Positions 1 through 9,268 of a DNA stretch of 64,000 nucleotides are shown here, piece by piece. Position 1 is the stretch's first letter. Every line of letters begins with the position of its first letter. The stretch is from the NCBI RefSeq assembly GCF_026627925.1, contig NZ_JAPNLE010000009.1, positions 1,488,001 through 1,552,000 on the forward strand, given 5' to 3'. Below the pieces are notes generated by a model. That model saw nothing but the letters and a program-made list of their open reading frames with translations. It searched no databases and was not told the DNA's origin. Both the position numbers and the translations under genes were made by a program. This stretch comes from Cupriavidus sp. D39 (GTDB lineage: Bacteria > Pseudomonadota > Gammaproteobacteria > Burkholderiales > Burkholderiaceae).

Positions 1-167
1 TCGCCGCCATCGGCAATGGGTACCTGCGTCACCCGGGCATCCGGCAGCGCATTGCGGATGCCCTCGGCCATATGCCGGGCCGCCGCCGGCGCATCCAGGC
101 TGCCTTTGAACGAGTCGGGCGCCAGCAGCACGCGCAGCCCGCGCGCAGGCACGGTCTTCAACGCCAT
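1..167 (-). CDS. Glycerate kinase, N-terminal part (runs off window)
   Basis: Only about 55 codons are present. Residues 16-24 read APDSFKGSL, followed by a helix rich in Ala/Glu and then VPIADGG, the opening signature of the GarK/GlxK glycerate kinase family, which phosphorylates D-glycerate for entry into lower glycolysis. The ATG lies 8 bp after the stop of the VOC gene, so the two are probably co-transcribed. The hydroxyacid dehydrogenase across the LysR gene could supply glycerate from hydroxypyruvate or tartronate semialdehyde (inference). Confidence 0.85.
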   Translation of the reverse strand, partial: MALKTVPARGLRVLLAPDSFKGSLDAPAAARHMAEGIRNALPDARVTQVPIADGG

Positions 168-175
168 CTCGCTGG

Positions 176-559
176 TCACGGCGCGGCCAGCTCGGAGATC
201 TCGATCAGGTTCAGGTCCGGATCGCGCACGTAGACGGAGCGGATCTTCTGCGTGGCACCGGTCCGCGCGACCGGCCCCGCAACGATGGGCCAGTCGGATG
301 CCCGCAGCCGCTCGATCACGGCATCGAGCGGGATCGATGCGATAAAGCATAGGTCCAGCGCGCCGGGCACCGGCAGGTGCGCCTTGGGCTCGAACTCCCT
401 GCCCCGCACGTGCAGGTTGATCTTCTGGTTGCCGAAGCGAAACGCCACACGGTTCTCGCCGAAGGCTTCCAGCTGCATGCCGAGCACGCGCGTATAGAAA
501 TCAATGGTGGCGCCGGCATCCGTGCTGGTCAGCACCAGGTGGTCGAGGTGGTCAATCAT
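176..559 (-). CDS. VOC (glyoxalase/bleomycin-resistance) family protein
   Basis: A 127-residue single-domain VOC protein. It begins MIDHLDHLVLT, where a family metal ligand His normally sits, and ends with DPDLNLIEISEL, where the Glu ligand is expected. It also has the usual GNQKINLH strand and a central VRDPD turn. The start was chosen at this ATG because the fold begins there and an AG-rich stretch precedes it; an in-frame ATG 84 bp upstream adds an unlikely Arg-rich leader. Function inside the family (lyase, dioxygenase or resistance) cannot be read from sequence alone. Confidence 0.85.
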   Translation of the reverse strand: MIDHLDHLVLTSTDAGATIDFYTRVLGMQLEAFGENRVAFRFGNQKINLHVRGREFEPKAHLPVPGALDLCFIASIPLDAVIERLRASDWPIVAGPVARTGATQKIRSVYVRDPDLNLIEISELAAP

Positions 560-700
560 GTCGCGCTTGCTCTCTCTGCGATTTAGCCGGATGCCATCAT
601 GGCAGTAGCGCAGGCGCACGAACATGTCGGATTGCTCCACCACCCTTTCCGAAAACGCAAAGCTGTGGCGGCCACCTCAGCCGCACCTTCAGCCACACCT

Positions 701-1600
701 TCAGCGCGGCGCCAGCAAGTGATCGAACAGCTTGCGCGCCTCGGGCTGCAGCGCCGCGGCCGACTTCACGCCAAGCCACAGCGTGCGCGAGGCCCACGGA
801 TCGGCCAGGCGGATGGCGCGCAACCCGGCGCCAAGGATCTCGGCGCGCACGGCGCCCTCCGGCAAGACCCCGATGCCAAGGCCCGCCTCGATCATGCGGC
901 AGATCGCATCGAAACTGCTGACCTGCACGCGCAGCTTGAGCACCCGCTCCAGCGCGGCCGATGCGTCGGCCAGCCGCTGCAGCAGCGAGCTGCCCTGGTT
1001 GAGGCCGACGAAGTCGTATTCGAGCGCGTCGGCGAAGGCCACCTCGGCGCGCGCCGCCAGCGGATGCTCCGGCGGCACCAGCACCACCAGGCGGTCGCGG
1101 CGGTATTCGAACTTTTCCAGCGCGCCGGCCGCGACGTTGTCGGCAAACACGCCGATATCCGCCTGCCCGCCCGCCACCGCCGCGATCACCTCGTCGCTCA
1201 TGCGCTCCTCCAGGCTGACGCGGATCAGCGGCTGCGCGTGCAGGAACACGCCCAGGTCCTGCGGCATGAACTGGATGATGGCCGAGGTATTGGCCCACAC
1301 GCGCACATGCCCCCGCACGCCGATGGCGAAATCGCTCATGTCGCCCGCCAGGCGATTCACCGTGTCGAGCACGGCCCGGGCATGGCCAACCAGCCCGTGG
1401 CCGGCCGGGGTAAGCTCCAGCCCGCGCGGCAGCCGCACGAACAAGGCGCAATCGGTCGTCTTTTCCAGGTCGGCGACGCGGCGGCTGAGCGCCGACAGCG
1501 TCATGTGGGTGCGCTCGGCGGCCTTGGTAAAGCTGCCGCTCTGCGCCACCATCAGGAACAGGCGCAGGGACTGCAGGTCGAGATGGGCGGGATTGATCAC
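701..1600 (-). CDS. LysR family transcriptional regulator
   Basis: About 299 residues: a winged HTH at the N-terminus (LDLQSLRLFLMVAQSGSF, then TLSALSRRVADLE) and a LysR substrate-binding domain through the C-terminus. A GTG start was chosen because the usual LysR N-terminus begins just after it. An in-frame ATG at 1708 would add 36 residues with no family match, and neither start has a strong ribosome site. It faces the hydroxyacid dehydrogenase gene and lies upstream of the VOC/glycerate kinase pair, so it may control either or both (inference). Confidence 0.88.
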   Translation of the reverse strand: MINPAHLDLQSLRLFLMVAQSGSFTKAAERTHMTLSALSRRVADLEKTTDCALFVRLPRGLELTPAGHGLVGHARAVLDTVNRLAGDMSDFAIGVRGHVRVWANTSAIIQFMPQDLGVFLHAQPLIRVSLEERMSDEVIAAVAGGQADIGVFADNVAAGALEKFEYRRDRLVVLVPPEHPLAARAEVAFADALEYDFVGLNQGSSLLQRLADASAALERVLKLRVQVSSFDAICRMIEAGLGIGVLPEGAVRAEILGAGLRAIRLADPWASRTLWLGVKSAAALQPEARKLFDHLLAPR

Positions 1601-1819
1601 GCGGAGCGTCCGGAAGGCGGCGGCATCGATGGCGGCGGGATGGCCTGGGTCGTCCAGCCACGCCCCGAGGTTTGAGAATCGGGAAAGGCTAGTGGACAAG
1701 AACGACATTGTCAATTTGGCCGCCCGACGCCACCATGGCCGCTTCACACGCTGCGCACCGGCACCAGCGGCGTGGCGCACTCACCACCCAGGCGCAGAGA
1801 TCCGAGACAGGCAAACACC

Positions 1820-2797
1820 ATGAATCCCACCCAGACCACGCCGGAAGTCGTCTTCCTGGACCGCGGCACGCTGGCCCCCGAGACCGTGCTGCGCGCGTTG
1901 CCGTTTGCGCATCGGCTGACGGTCTTTGACGCCACCGCGCCGCATGAAGTGGCCGGACGTATCGCCATCGCGCAGATCGTCATCACCAACAAGGTCAAGC
2001 TGCCGGCCGAGGTGCTGCGCCAGGCCGCCAGCCTGCGCCTGGTGGCGATCGCGGCCACCGGGACCGACCACGTCGACCTGCGCGCCTGCGCCGCCCAGGG
2101 CATCTGCGTTTCGAACGTGCGCAACTACGCCGTGCATACGGTGCCCGAGCACACCTTTGCGCTGATCTTCGCGCTGCGCCGCAGCCTGCATGCCTATTGC
2201 GACGCGGTGCGCGCGGGCCGCTGGCAGGCCTCGGGGCAGTTCTGCTTGCACGACTACCCGATCCACGACCTGGCCGGCTCGACCATCGGCATCGTCGGCG
2301 GCGGCACCCTCGGGCGCGCTGTGGGCGAGATCGCGCGGCTGCTGGGGCTCAAGGTGCTGTACGCCGCCCGCAAGGGCCAGCACGAAGCCGACGCGCAACA
2401 CACACCCTTCGCCGACATGCTGCGCCTGAGCGACATCATCACGCTGCACTGCCCGCTGACCCCCGCCAACGTGGGCCTGATCGGCCGCGAGGAGTTCGCG
2501 CAGATGGCGCGGCGCCCGCTGCTGATCAACACCGCGCGCGGCGGACTGGTCGACGAGGCCGCGCTGGTCGAGGCGCTGCGGCAAGGACAGGTCTCCGGGG
2601 CCGGCTTCGACGTGGCCACCCAGGAGCCGCCCGGCCCCGGCCACCCGTTCCATGCGCTGCGCGACCATCCCGCCTTCCTGCTGACGCCGCACGTGGCCTG
2701 GGCCAGCCGGGAGGCCATCCAGGCACTGGCGGACCAGCTGATCGACAATATCGCGGCGTTCGCGGCAGGGTCGCCGCGCAATGTGGTGGCGGGCTGA
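1820..2797 (+). CDS. D-2-hydroxyacid dehydrogenase (hydroxypyruvate/glyoxylate reductase type)
   Basis: 325 residues, normal for the NAD(P)-dependent D-isomer hydroxyacid dehydrogenases. The Rossmann motif GIVGGGTLGRAVG is present, as are the three catalytic positions: Arg in NTARGGLVDE, Glu in ATQEPPGPGHPF and His in LLTPHVAWAS. It reduces a 2-oxoacid such as hydroxypyruvate or glyoxylate to the D-hydroxyacid. The nearby glycerate kinase favours hydroxypyruvate to glycerate (inference). The ATG follows GAGACAG at good spacing. It is divergent from the LysR gene. Confidence 0.9.
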   Translation: MNPTQTTPEVVFLDRGTLAPETVLRALPFAHRLTVFDATAPHEVAGRIAIAQIVITNKVKLPAEVLRQAASLRLVAIAATGTDHVDLRACAAQGICVSNVRNYAVHTVPEHTFALIFALRRSLHAYCDAVRAGRWQASGQFCLHDYPIHDLAGSTIGIVGGGTLGRAVGEIARLLGLKVLYAARKGQHEADAQHTPFADMLRLSDIITLHCPLTPANVGLIGREEFAQMARRPLLINTARGGLVDEAALVEALRQGQVSGAGFDVATQEPPGPGHPFHALRDHPAFLLTPHVAWASREAIQALADQLIDNIAAFAAGSPRNVVAG

Positions 2798-2988
2798 GAT
2801 GCCGAGCGGCGGATCGCCGGGGTATCCGATTTACACGGTGCGCAAGCAGATCGCCTCCCTGAAGACCAGGACGAACTGCAACCGCAGCGTGGAACGCGTC
2901 AGGCTGGCGCTCGTGCAACGCTAGGAGCCGTGCCGGATCGCCTCTTCAGGTCTATATTGTTCCTGTCCGGGATCACGACGGAGGGAGC

Positions 2989-3653
2989 ATGCGTGCGCAA
3001 TGCTGCAGGCTTGTACTGGCGGCGGCTGGCTGCGCGCTGGGCTTGGCCCTGAATGTCGCGCAGTGTTTCGCCCAGGCCGGCGGGGGCGCGCAAACGCCCT
3101 TCGTGCAGATCGGGCTCGCCAGGCAGGTTGCCATTCAGGTTCCCAAGGACTGGACCATCCTGTCCGGCGCCCAGGGCCGGGCCCACGGCACCATCGCGGA
3201 CGCCGTGGGGGCGTCTCCATCGTCCCGGCGCCGGCGGGCCAAACCGTCAATCTCCTTCATGCCGTATCCAATGTGCAGGATCCGCGCGCGGCCGTGATCG
3301 TCAACTCGATTGCGCAAGCGCCGGTCACGCCCGAGCAGGTCCGCCGCTTCGACAGGTCGCTGCTGCAGGCCTATGGCGCGAGCTTCGAGCGCAGGATGCG
3401 CGACTCCTTGAAGACATCGGGCAGGGAGATGCTCTCCATCGACGAGCCGCGCCTCGACAAGATCGGTGGCTGGCCCGCGATTGCAATCAGCTACGTGCGC
3501 ACCGGTGCGCAAGGCACGATCTACGTGCAGCATTTCGACATCTATACGCCGGACCAGGAACTGCTGCTCATCCTCTCGTGCCGCGACACGGCGCGCGGCG
3601 TGTGGCTGCCGCTGCTGGACCGGGTGCGCAACTCGATCGTCGTTGGCGAATAG
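2989..3653 (+). CDS. Hypothetical secreted protein, frameshifted
   Basis: Starts after a GGAGGGA ribosome site with a clear signal peptide (AAAGCALGLALNVAQ, cleavage near CFAQA). The first 73 codons are in one frame; the rest, from GVSIVPAPAGQTVNL to the end RNSIVVGE, continues in another. The switch falls on a run of five G at 3207-3211. One more G would rejoin the frames into a protein of about 221 residues. No family was recognised; the C-terminal half looks like a compact periplasmic alpha/beta domain. Stands alone. Confidence 0.65.
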
Positions 3654-3863
3654 CCTGGATGGCGATCGGCGCAGACCGGCCGTTTGCCCCCGGCGATCGA
3701 TGCTGCCCGACCCCGACTGGATCAATGGGCTTCGGTCGGCAGGACGCCCGCGCGGTTAGCCCGCTCCCCTTTATTTTGGTTCTTCAGACTTCTGTGTGGG
3801 TCGCCGGGCGAAGTCCGGCGCAGGCGTAGCAAGAGCGATCGCGTGCAATCTCGCGCAGGTGTA

Positions 3864-3992
3864 GCTCCCCTCTCCCGCGCAGCGGGAGAGGGGTTGGGGA
3901 GAGGGCGGGCATCCGCAAGAGCGAGGCGCTTCACCTTGAGCTAGCGCCCACCCTCTCCCCGGCCCCTCTCCCATTTCATGGGAGAGGGGAGC
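3864..3992. repeat. Pair of inverted, hairpin-forming intergenic repeats (REP-like)
   Basis: Two copies of a roughly 47-bp element lie in opposite orientation at 3864-3910 and 3945-3992. Each contains the dyad CCCCTCTCCC...GGGAGAGGGG followed by a GGGGAGAGGG tail. The 3654-4091 gap holds nothing else that can be supported. The pair sits between the convergent ends of the secreted-protein gene and the diguanylate cyclase gene, where it could act as a transcription barrier. Such elements are usually present in many copies per genome. Confidence 0.75.
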
Positions 3993-4091
3993 AAACCAGC
4001 GCATTGCATCGTGTCGCTCTCGCTCGGATGGAGGACCCACACGAAAGTCTGATGAACCTTTATTTTCGGCCAGGCAAAGCCCTCTCGCCCG

Positions 4092-5861
4092 TCATGGCTG
4101 GGAACAGTCATCCGCCTCCACCTCGATGCGATCGCGCCCGGCCAGCTTGGCCTGGTAGAGCAAGCGGTCCGCTCGCTTGAGCAGGGACCGGATGCTGGGC
4201 GAATCCGCGCGCGCGGCGTAGGCGATGCCAAAACTTGCGCTCATCGTGAAGCCCTCCGCCCGCTCGAGCGGCACACTGGCTTGCGCCAGCCGGATGCGCA
4301 GGCATTGCACCAGCTCGAGCGCTTGCGCCCGCTCCCGCACGCCGGCCAGCACGGCGAACTCCTCGCCGCCGATGCGCGCGACGATATCGTCCTTGCGCCA
4401 TGTGTCGCGGCACAGGTCGGCCATGTGTTCGAGCGCGCGGTCGCCTGCCGCGTGACCGTAGGTGTCGTTGATGCGTTTGAAATGGTCGATGTCGATCATG
4501 ACCAGCGCAAGGTAGGGTGCCCGCGCGTCGTGATACAGACAGGCGGCCTGCGCGCGACTTTCAAACGCGCGGCGGTTGAGGAGCCGCGTCAGCGAATCGG
4601 TCTCCGCCATCGTCCTGAGTTCCGCAATCAGGCGCTGGCGCTCCTGTTCGAGCCGCGTCCTCTCGAGATCGTTCGTCTTCAAGACCTGGACGGCGTCGAA
4701 GAGCTCCTGTATCTCGCCCCGATACGCGTTCGACGGCAAGTCCGCGGACGGGCCACCCGCGGCGATTGCCCGGATGGCGAGCGCTGCCTCGGCGAACGGC
4801 TGGATGACCTGCCGGCGAAACAGCCACACGCCCAGGCCCAGCGCGCACATCAAGGCCGACAAGATGCCGGCGGCGCCCGCCAGCCGGGCCAGCATCGCGT
4901 GCCGGTGCGAGCGCACCTCCTCCTCGGCCAGCGTCAGCGCCTCGTCGCGGAACTCGACGATCGAGCGCATGAGCGGCACATACTGCGCGGCAAACTCGCC
5001 AGTTGAGGCGACCGCTCCTCCAGGGAGGCTGGCCAGCGCGCGAACGCGATTCACATACGCCAGGCCGTCGCCAAAGTACTGCCTCTTCATCCGGACAAAG
5101 GCCCCGTGAGCCAGCGCCGTATCCTCCATCACGCGGGTCCTCAATAACGCGCCCAGCTGGTCGATCCCACCGCGAGTGCGTTCGATGGCAAATTGCTCTG
5201 CTTCGGTCAGTTTCCGGCGCGACGCCAATGCCGCGGTAAAGCGCGAGCCAAGCAGCCCGGCCTGCTCCCTGAGCACAGCCGCCAGACGGGCCGCCATCAG
5301 GCAATTCAGCGCATTGGCATCGCCATCCAGCACGCCCTTGGTACTCGCGTTGGTGATAGGCGCGAACTGCGGGATGACCTCAACCATGCGGACCACGGCC
5401 TGCTCCAGCACCTGATCGGTGCGCCGCGCCAGCGGCACACGGATAACCTGGTCGATGTTCGCGCGAGCGGTGGCCAGCTCGGCGTGCGCACGCTGCGCCG
5501 CTGCCCACTCCATCGAGCACTCGTCACAATGGCTCGAATCGAGCAGCCCCAGCAGATGCGCGATACGCGCGTCGCTTTCGGCGCGCGCAGCCCGCAGTGC
5601 CGCCACCCTTTGCGCCGGTATCGGGACATCTTCGCCTAGCGCGCTGTTGGTGGGACCGCGCTCCGCGGACACCTTCTCCATGGCAAGCAATGTGGCCCGG
5701 AAAACCTGGAAATGCGACAGCGCGTGGTCTGCCCTGGCATATGCGCCCCACTGGTGAACCAGGAGCCCGCTTGTCAGTGCCACGAACAGAAGGCCAAGCG
5801 TGCTGGCAACGATCCCGAACCGCCGGTCGACCGACATGGTTGGCAAGGCAAATCTAAGCAT
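4092..5861 (-). CDS. Membrane diguanylate cyclase (GGEEF)
   Basis: About 590 residues. TM1 lies at about 14-36, then a roughly 290-residue helical periplasmic sensor region, TM2 at about 326-348, a HAMP-like and coiled-coil linker to about 415, and a GGDEF domain to the end. The active-site motif is GGEEF (about 498-502), and the inhibitory-site RxxD is intact as RKDD just before it, so the enzyme should make c-di-GMP with product inhibition. The periplasmic segment (MEKVSAERGPTNSAL) resembles nitrate/nitrite-sensor type helical bundles (inference). The start gives a short cytoplasmic leader before TM1. Monocistronic. Confidence 0.9.
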   Translation of the reverse strand: MLRFALPTMSVDRRFGIVASTLGLLFVALTSGLLVHQWGAYARADHALSHFQVFRATLLAMEKVSAERGPTNSALGEDVPIPAQRVAALRAARAESDARIAHLLGLLDSSHCDECSMEWAAAQRAHAELATARANIDQVIRVPLARRTDQVLEQAVVRMVEVIPQFAPITNASTKGVLDGDANALNCLMAARLAAVLREQAGLLGSRFTAALASRRKLTEAEQFAIERTRGGIDQLGALLRTRVMEDTALAHGAFVRMKRQYFGDGLAYVNRVRALASLPGGAVASTGEFAAQYVPLMRSIVEFRDEALTLAEEEVRSHRHAMLARLAGAAGILSALMCALGLGVWLFRRQVIQPFAEAALAIRAIAAGGPSADLPSNAYRGEIQELFDAVQVLKTNDLERTRLEQERQRLIAELRTMAETDSLTRLLNRRAFESRAQAACLYHDARAPYLALVMIDIDHFKRINDTYGHAAGDRALEHMADLCRDTWRKDDIVARIGGEEFAVLAGVRERAQALELVQCLRIRLAQASVPLERAEGFTMSASFGIAYAARADSPSIRSLLKRADRLLYQAKLAGRDRIEVEADDCSQP

Positions 5862-6202
5862 CTTGAACAGACTCGGCTTAAGCAATTCAAACGTAAGCGC
5901 GGACCCGGTACCAGCCGGTACATTGGCCGGAAGCTGAGCAATGTGGAAGCAGGAGAGCCTCCTGCCGGAAGTCCTGGCTAGCGACCTGCGTAGGGTTTCA
6001 CCCGCTCGTGCCGGGCTTGCGGCGCCGCTGTCGCGGCGCATCGGCGAATTGTCTCCCAGTGTGCCGCCGCTGCCCGCGGGGCATTTTCAAAGCTGACATG
6101 TCGGCGCGCACAGGGCGCGTGGACGGATTTTAGCGCAGCGGCCGGCGTGGGGCGGAATCGGCGAGGGCCTGGCGTCCATCCTGACCAGGCCGCTGCTGCT
6201 CC
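5862..6202. other. Intergenic region without a supported gene
   Basis: Lies between the diguanylate cyclase start and the nadE stop. The cyclase frame stays open upstream to 6041 but codes an Arg/Pro-rich leader with no membrane or domain features, so it was not included. It presumably holds the cyclase promoter; no clear operator or terminator was seen. Confidence 0.4.
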
Positions 6203-7918
6203 CTATCCATACTTCGCCGCAATCGGCATCAGTCGCCCGGCGCCGAAAGCCCTTGGCCGCATCCGCACAATCGGCGCGGCCTGCCGGCGCTTGAACTCGG
6301 AGCGGGCGATCAGCCGGTGCACGTCGGCTATCCAGTGCGTGTTCTCGCTGGCCGCCAGCGCTTGCAGGGCCAGCCTGGCGCGCTCGTATTCGGCCGGGCG
6401 CAGGCGCTCGCCCTCGATCGCGAGCTTGAGGATCTCATCCAGTATCTCGTACGGCGGCAGCGAGTCCGTGTCCTTTTGCCCTTCAGACAGTTCGGCCGAG
6501 GGTGCCTTTTCGATGATCACGGCCGGTATGATCTCGCGGCCGTGGCGCTGGTTGTAGTACCGGGCCAGGGCAAAGACTTCCGTCTTGTAGATATCGCCGA
6601 TGAGGTTAAGGCCGCCGCACGCGTCGCCATAGATCGTGAAGAAGCCGCAGGAGGCTTCGGACTTGTTGCCGGTGGTGAGCAGCAGCGCGCCAAAGTGGTT
6701 GCTGTACTCCATCAGGATGGCGCCGCGGATGCGGGCCTGTACGTTCTCGCGCGCCAGGCGAGACGGCTCGGCGTCGAATGCGTGCTGGAAACCATCGACG
6801 TACTGCGCGTAGAGGCCACCGATCGGATGCGTGTGCAGCGCGACGCCAAGGTTGCGGCACAGCGTCACCGAGTCGTCCACGCTGCCGGCGCTGGAGAACC
6901 GGGACGGCATGGTGACCGCGCTCACGTTGGCGGCGCCCAGCGCATCCACGGCCAGCGCAAGGGTCAGCGCGCTGTCGATGCCGCCCGAGCTGCCGACCAC
7001 TACCTTGCTGAAGCCGGCCTTGGCGGCATAATCGCGCAGCGCAAGGGTGGCCTGCCGGTACATGAGCGCGCAATCGTCAGCCACCGATTGCGTGGGCGCC
7101 GGCTGGGCGGCCTGCCCGGCGGCAGTGAAGCGGCCGGCCTTGTACGCGACGACACCGATGGCCTCCTCGAACATCGGTGCCCGGAACGCAACGGCGCCGT
7201 CGGCCTGCACGGCGAAGCTGGCGCCGTCGAAAACGATCTCGTCGTTGCCGCCAACCTGGTTGACGTAGAGGAATGGCAGCTCCCAGCGGCGGGCCAGGCC
7301 GGCATACAGCGCCTCGCGCTGGGCGGCCTTGCCGACGTTGGACGGACTGGCATTGATCGTGACGATCAGCTCGGCGCCGGCCTTTGCCACGTTGTCGACC
7401 GGGTCCACGTCGTAGGTGCGGCCATCCACGTTCCAGGCGTCCTCGCAGATCAGCACGCCTACCCTGATGCCCTTCACCTCGACAACCAGATGCGCATCGG
7501 GGCCCGGCTCGAACCAGCGGCGCTCCTGGAAGATGCCGTAGTTCGGCAGCAGCCGCTTGGCGTAGACGCCTTCGATGCGCCCGTCGCGCATGGCCAGCAC
7601 GGCGTTGTGAAACCGCTTGCCGATGCCGGGATTCGAGACCACCGCGCCCACCAGCACCACGATATCGGTGCCGGCGGTGGCCGCGATCACCGCCGCGATG
7701 GCGCTGGCCTGCCGGTCGAGAAAGCCGGGCTCCTCCAGCATGTCCTGCGGGTTGTACCCCGACAGCGCCAGCTCGGAGAACACGACCATATCGGCGCCAC
7801 CCTGCCGCGCCTGCCCGATGGCCTCGACGATCCTGCGGGCATTGCCGTCGAAGTCGCACAGGGTGTAGTTCAGTTGAGCGCAGGCAATGCGCAGGCTAGC
7901 CGCGTTAGGTGCAGGCAT
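6203..7918 (-). CDS. nadE: Glutamine-dependent NAD+ synthetase
   Basis: 571 residues with two domains. The N-terminal nitrilase-type glutaminase (1-270) has its triad Glu49 (FSELALSGY), Lys121 and Cys158 (GVLICEDAW). The C-terminal synthetase has the ATP-pyrophosphatase motif SGGIDS at 311-316. It converts deamido-NAD to NAD using glutamine-derived ammonia. A strong AAGGAG site precedes the ATG. It is the last gene of pncA-pncB-nadE, separated from pncB by a 13-bp tandem repeat array. Confidence 0.96.
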   Translation of the reverse strand: MPAPNAASLRIACAQLNYTLCDFDGNARRIVEAIGQARQGGADMVVFSELALSGYNPQDMLEEPGFLDRQASAIAAVIAATAGTDIVVLVGAVVSNPGIGKRFHNAVLAMRDGRIEGVYAKRLLPNYGIFQERRWFEPGPDAHLVVEVKGIRVGVLICEDAWNVDGRTYDVDPVDNVAKAGAELIVTINASPSNVGKAAQREALYAGLARRWELPFLYVNQVGGNDEIVFDGASFAVQADGAVAFRAPMFEEAIGVVAYKAGRFTAAGQAAQPAPTQSVADDCALMYRQATLALRDYAAKAGFSKVVVGSSGGIDSALTLALAVDALGAANVSAVTMPSRFSSAGSVDDSVTLCRNLGVALHTHPIGGLYAQYVDGFQHAFDAEPSRLARENVQARIRGAILMEYSNHFGALLLTTGNKSEASCGFFTIYGDACGGLNLIGDIYKTEVFALARYYNQRHGREIIPAVIIEKAPSAELSEGQKDTDSLPPYEILDEILKLAIEGERLRPAEYERARLALQALAASENTHWIADVHRLIARSEFKRRQAAPIVRMRPRAFGAGRLMPIAAKYG

Positions 7919-7930
7919 GGCAGCTCCTTA

Positions 7931-8034
7931 CTGGCGTCACTGATTGGCGTGACTTATTGGCGTGACTTATTGGCGTGACTTATTGGCGTTACTTATTGGC
8001 GTTACTTATTGGCGTGACTTATTGGCGTGACTTA
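7931..8034. repeat. 13-bp tandem repeat array between pncB and nadE
   Basis: Eight head-to-tail 13-bp units (consensus TTGGCGTGACTTA on the plus strand), with two GTTAC variants and a diverged first unit. A partial ninth unit (CTGGCGTG) is formed by the last codons of pncB. Read on the coding strand, each unit contains TAA, and the terminal unit supplies the pncB stop. The array probably arose by slippage copying of the pncB 3' end. It fills the space up to the nadE ribosome site. Confidence 0.95.
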
Positions 8035-9243
8035 CTGGCGTGCGATCCGGAAAACGTCATACAGGTAGTTCAGGTAGTTCTGGTCTTCGCACATCCCCTT
8101 GCCCGAGGTGTCGCTGACCTTCGCCACCGGCTGGTCGTTGCAGCGCACCAGCTTGATCACGATGTTCAGGGGCTCCACGCCGCAGTCGTTGGTGAGGTTC
8201 GTGCCGATGCCGAAGGCGGGATTGGTGCGATCGGCGAACCGTTCATAGATGCCGAACGCGCGCTCCAGGTCCAGGCTGTCGCTGAAGACGAGCTGCTTGG
8301 TGGTCGCATCGATCCGCATTTTCTCGTAGTGGGCGAGGATCTTCTCCCCCACGCCATCGGGTCACCGGAGTCGTGCCGCACGCCGTCGAACAGCTTGCAG
8401 AAGTACAGGTCGAAGTTGCGCAGGAACGCGTCGGTGCCCACCACGTCGGTCAGGGCGATGCCGAGGTCGCCGCGGTATTCCGCCACCCAGGACTCGAGCG
8501 CCGCCCTGATCGAGCTTGGCCAGGCGCGAGTCAAACGCCTGATAGGCCTGCAGGTACTCGTGCGCCATCGTGCCGATCGGGGTCAGGCCGTACTTCCTGG
8601 CGAGGTACACGTTGCTGGTGCCGCGCATGTGCCGGCTGCCCTGCTCGGCCAGCGTTGCCACCACTTCCTCCTGCCACTCACGCGAGAAGCGGCGGCGCGT
8701 GCCGAACTCGAAGAAGATGAAGGGGGCACGCCGGGTCGCCTGGGGCACGAGCTGGTCCAGGCGCGCGATCTTGCCGGCGAGCCGCTCCCGGCCCGTCGCG
8801 CGGGCCTCGGCTTGCGGCACGTTGCGGAAGTACACCTCGTTGACGATCGCCAGCACGTAGATCTCGAAGGGCATGACATGCAGCATCGGGCCCTTGATGC
8901 GGATCTCGAGCTCGTCCGGGTTGCTGGCTGACGGCGCCACCGTGATGAAACGGCGCTGCAGCTGGAACAGGCGCAGGAAGTCGATGTAGTCCGCTTTCAT
9001 GAAGCGCAGCCCGCCCAGGTAGGCCAGCTCGCCGTCCGTGAAGCGCAGCGTGCACAGGTGATCGAGCTGCGCTTCGATCTCGGCTTTCAGCTTGACGAGC
9101 GGCGTGGCCGGCGTGTTGCGGCACTTGAAGGCGTACTCGGCGATGGCTTGCGGGTTGCCGTGCAGGATCGCCTGCTGCATCGTGAACTTGTACAGGTCGG
9201 TGTCCAGCAGGGACTGGATCACAGGGGCGAAGGCTTGAGACAT
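8032..9243 (-). CDS. pncB: Nicotinate phosphoribosyltransferase, frameshifted twice
   Basis: Makes nicotinate mononucleotide from nicotinate and PRPP. The N-terminal 240 residues ([41 protein letters not shown]) match PncB well. The frame shifts near 8504, where one extra base rejoins KLDQ to [12 protein letters not shown]. It shifts again at a run of five C on the plus strand (8346-8350), where one base is missing between GDPMAWG and [10 protein letters not shown]. All family motifs including [12 protein letters not shown] are present across the three frames, so the gene looks intact apart from the indels. Start supported by CAGGAAG. Confidence 0.88.
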
Positions 9244-9268
9244 GATCGGCTTCCTGAGGTTGCAAGGC

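Noticed and set aside
7931..8034. CRISPR-like regular repeats
   Set aside because: Units of 13 bp are directly adjacent with no spacers and no cas genes are present; it is a simple tandem array.
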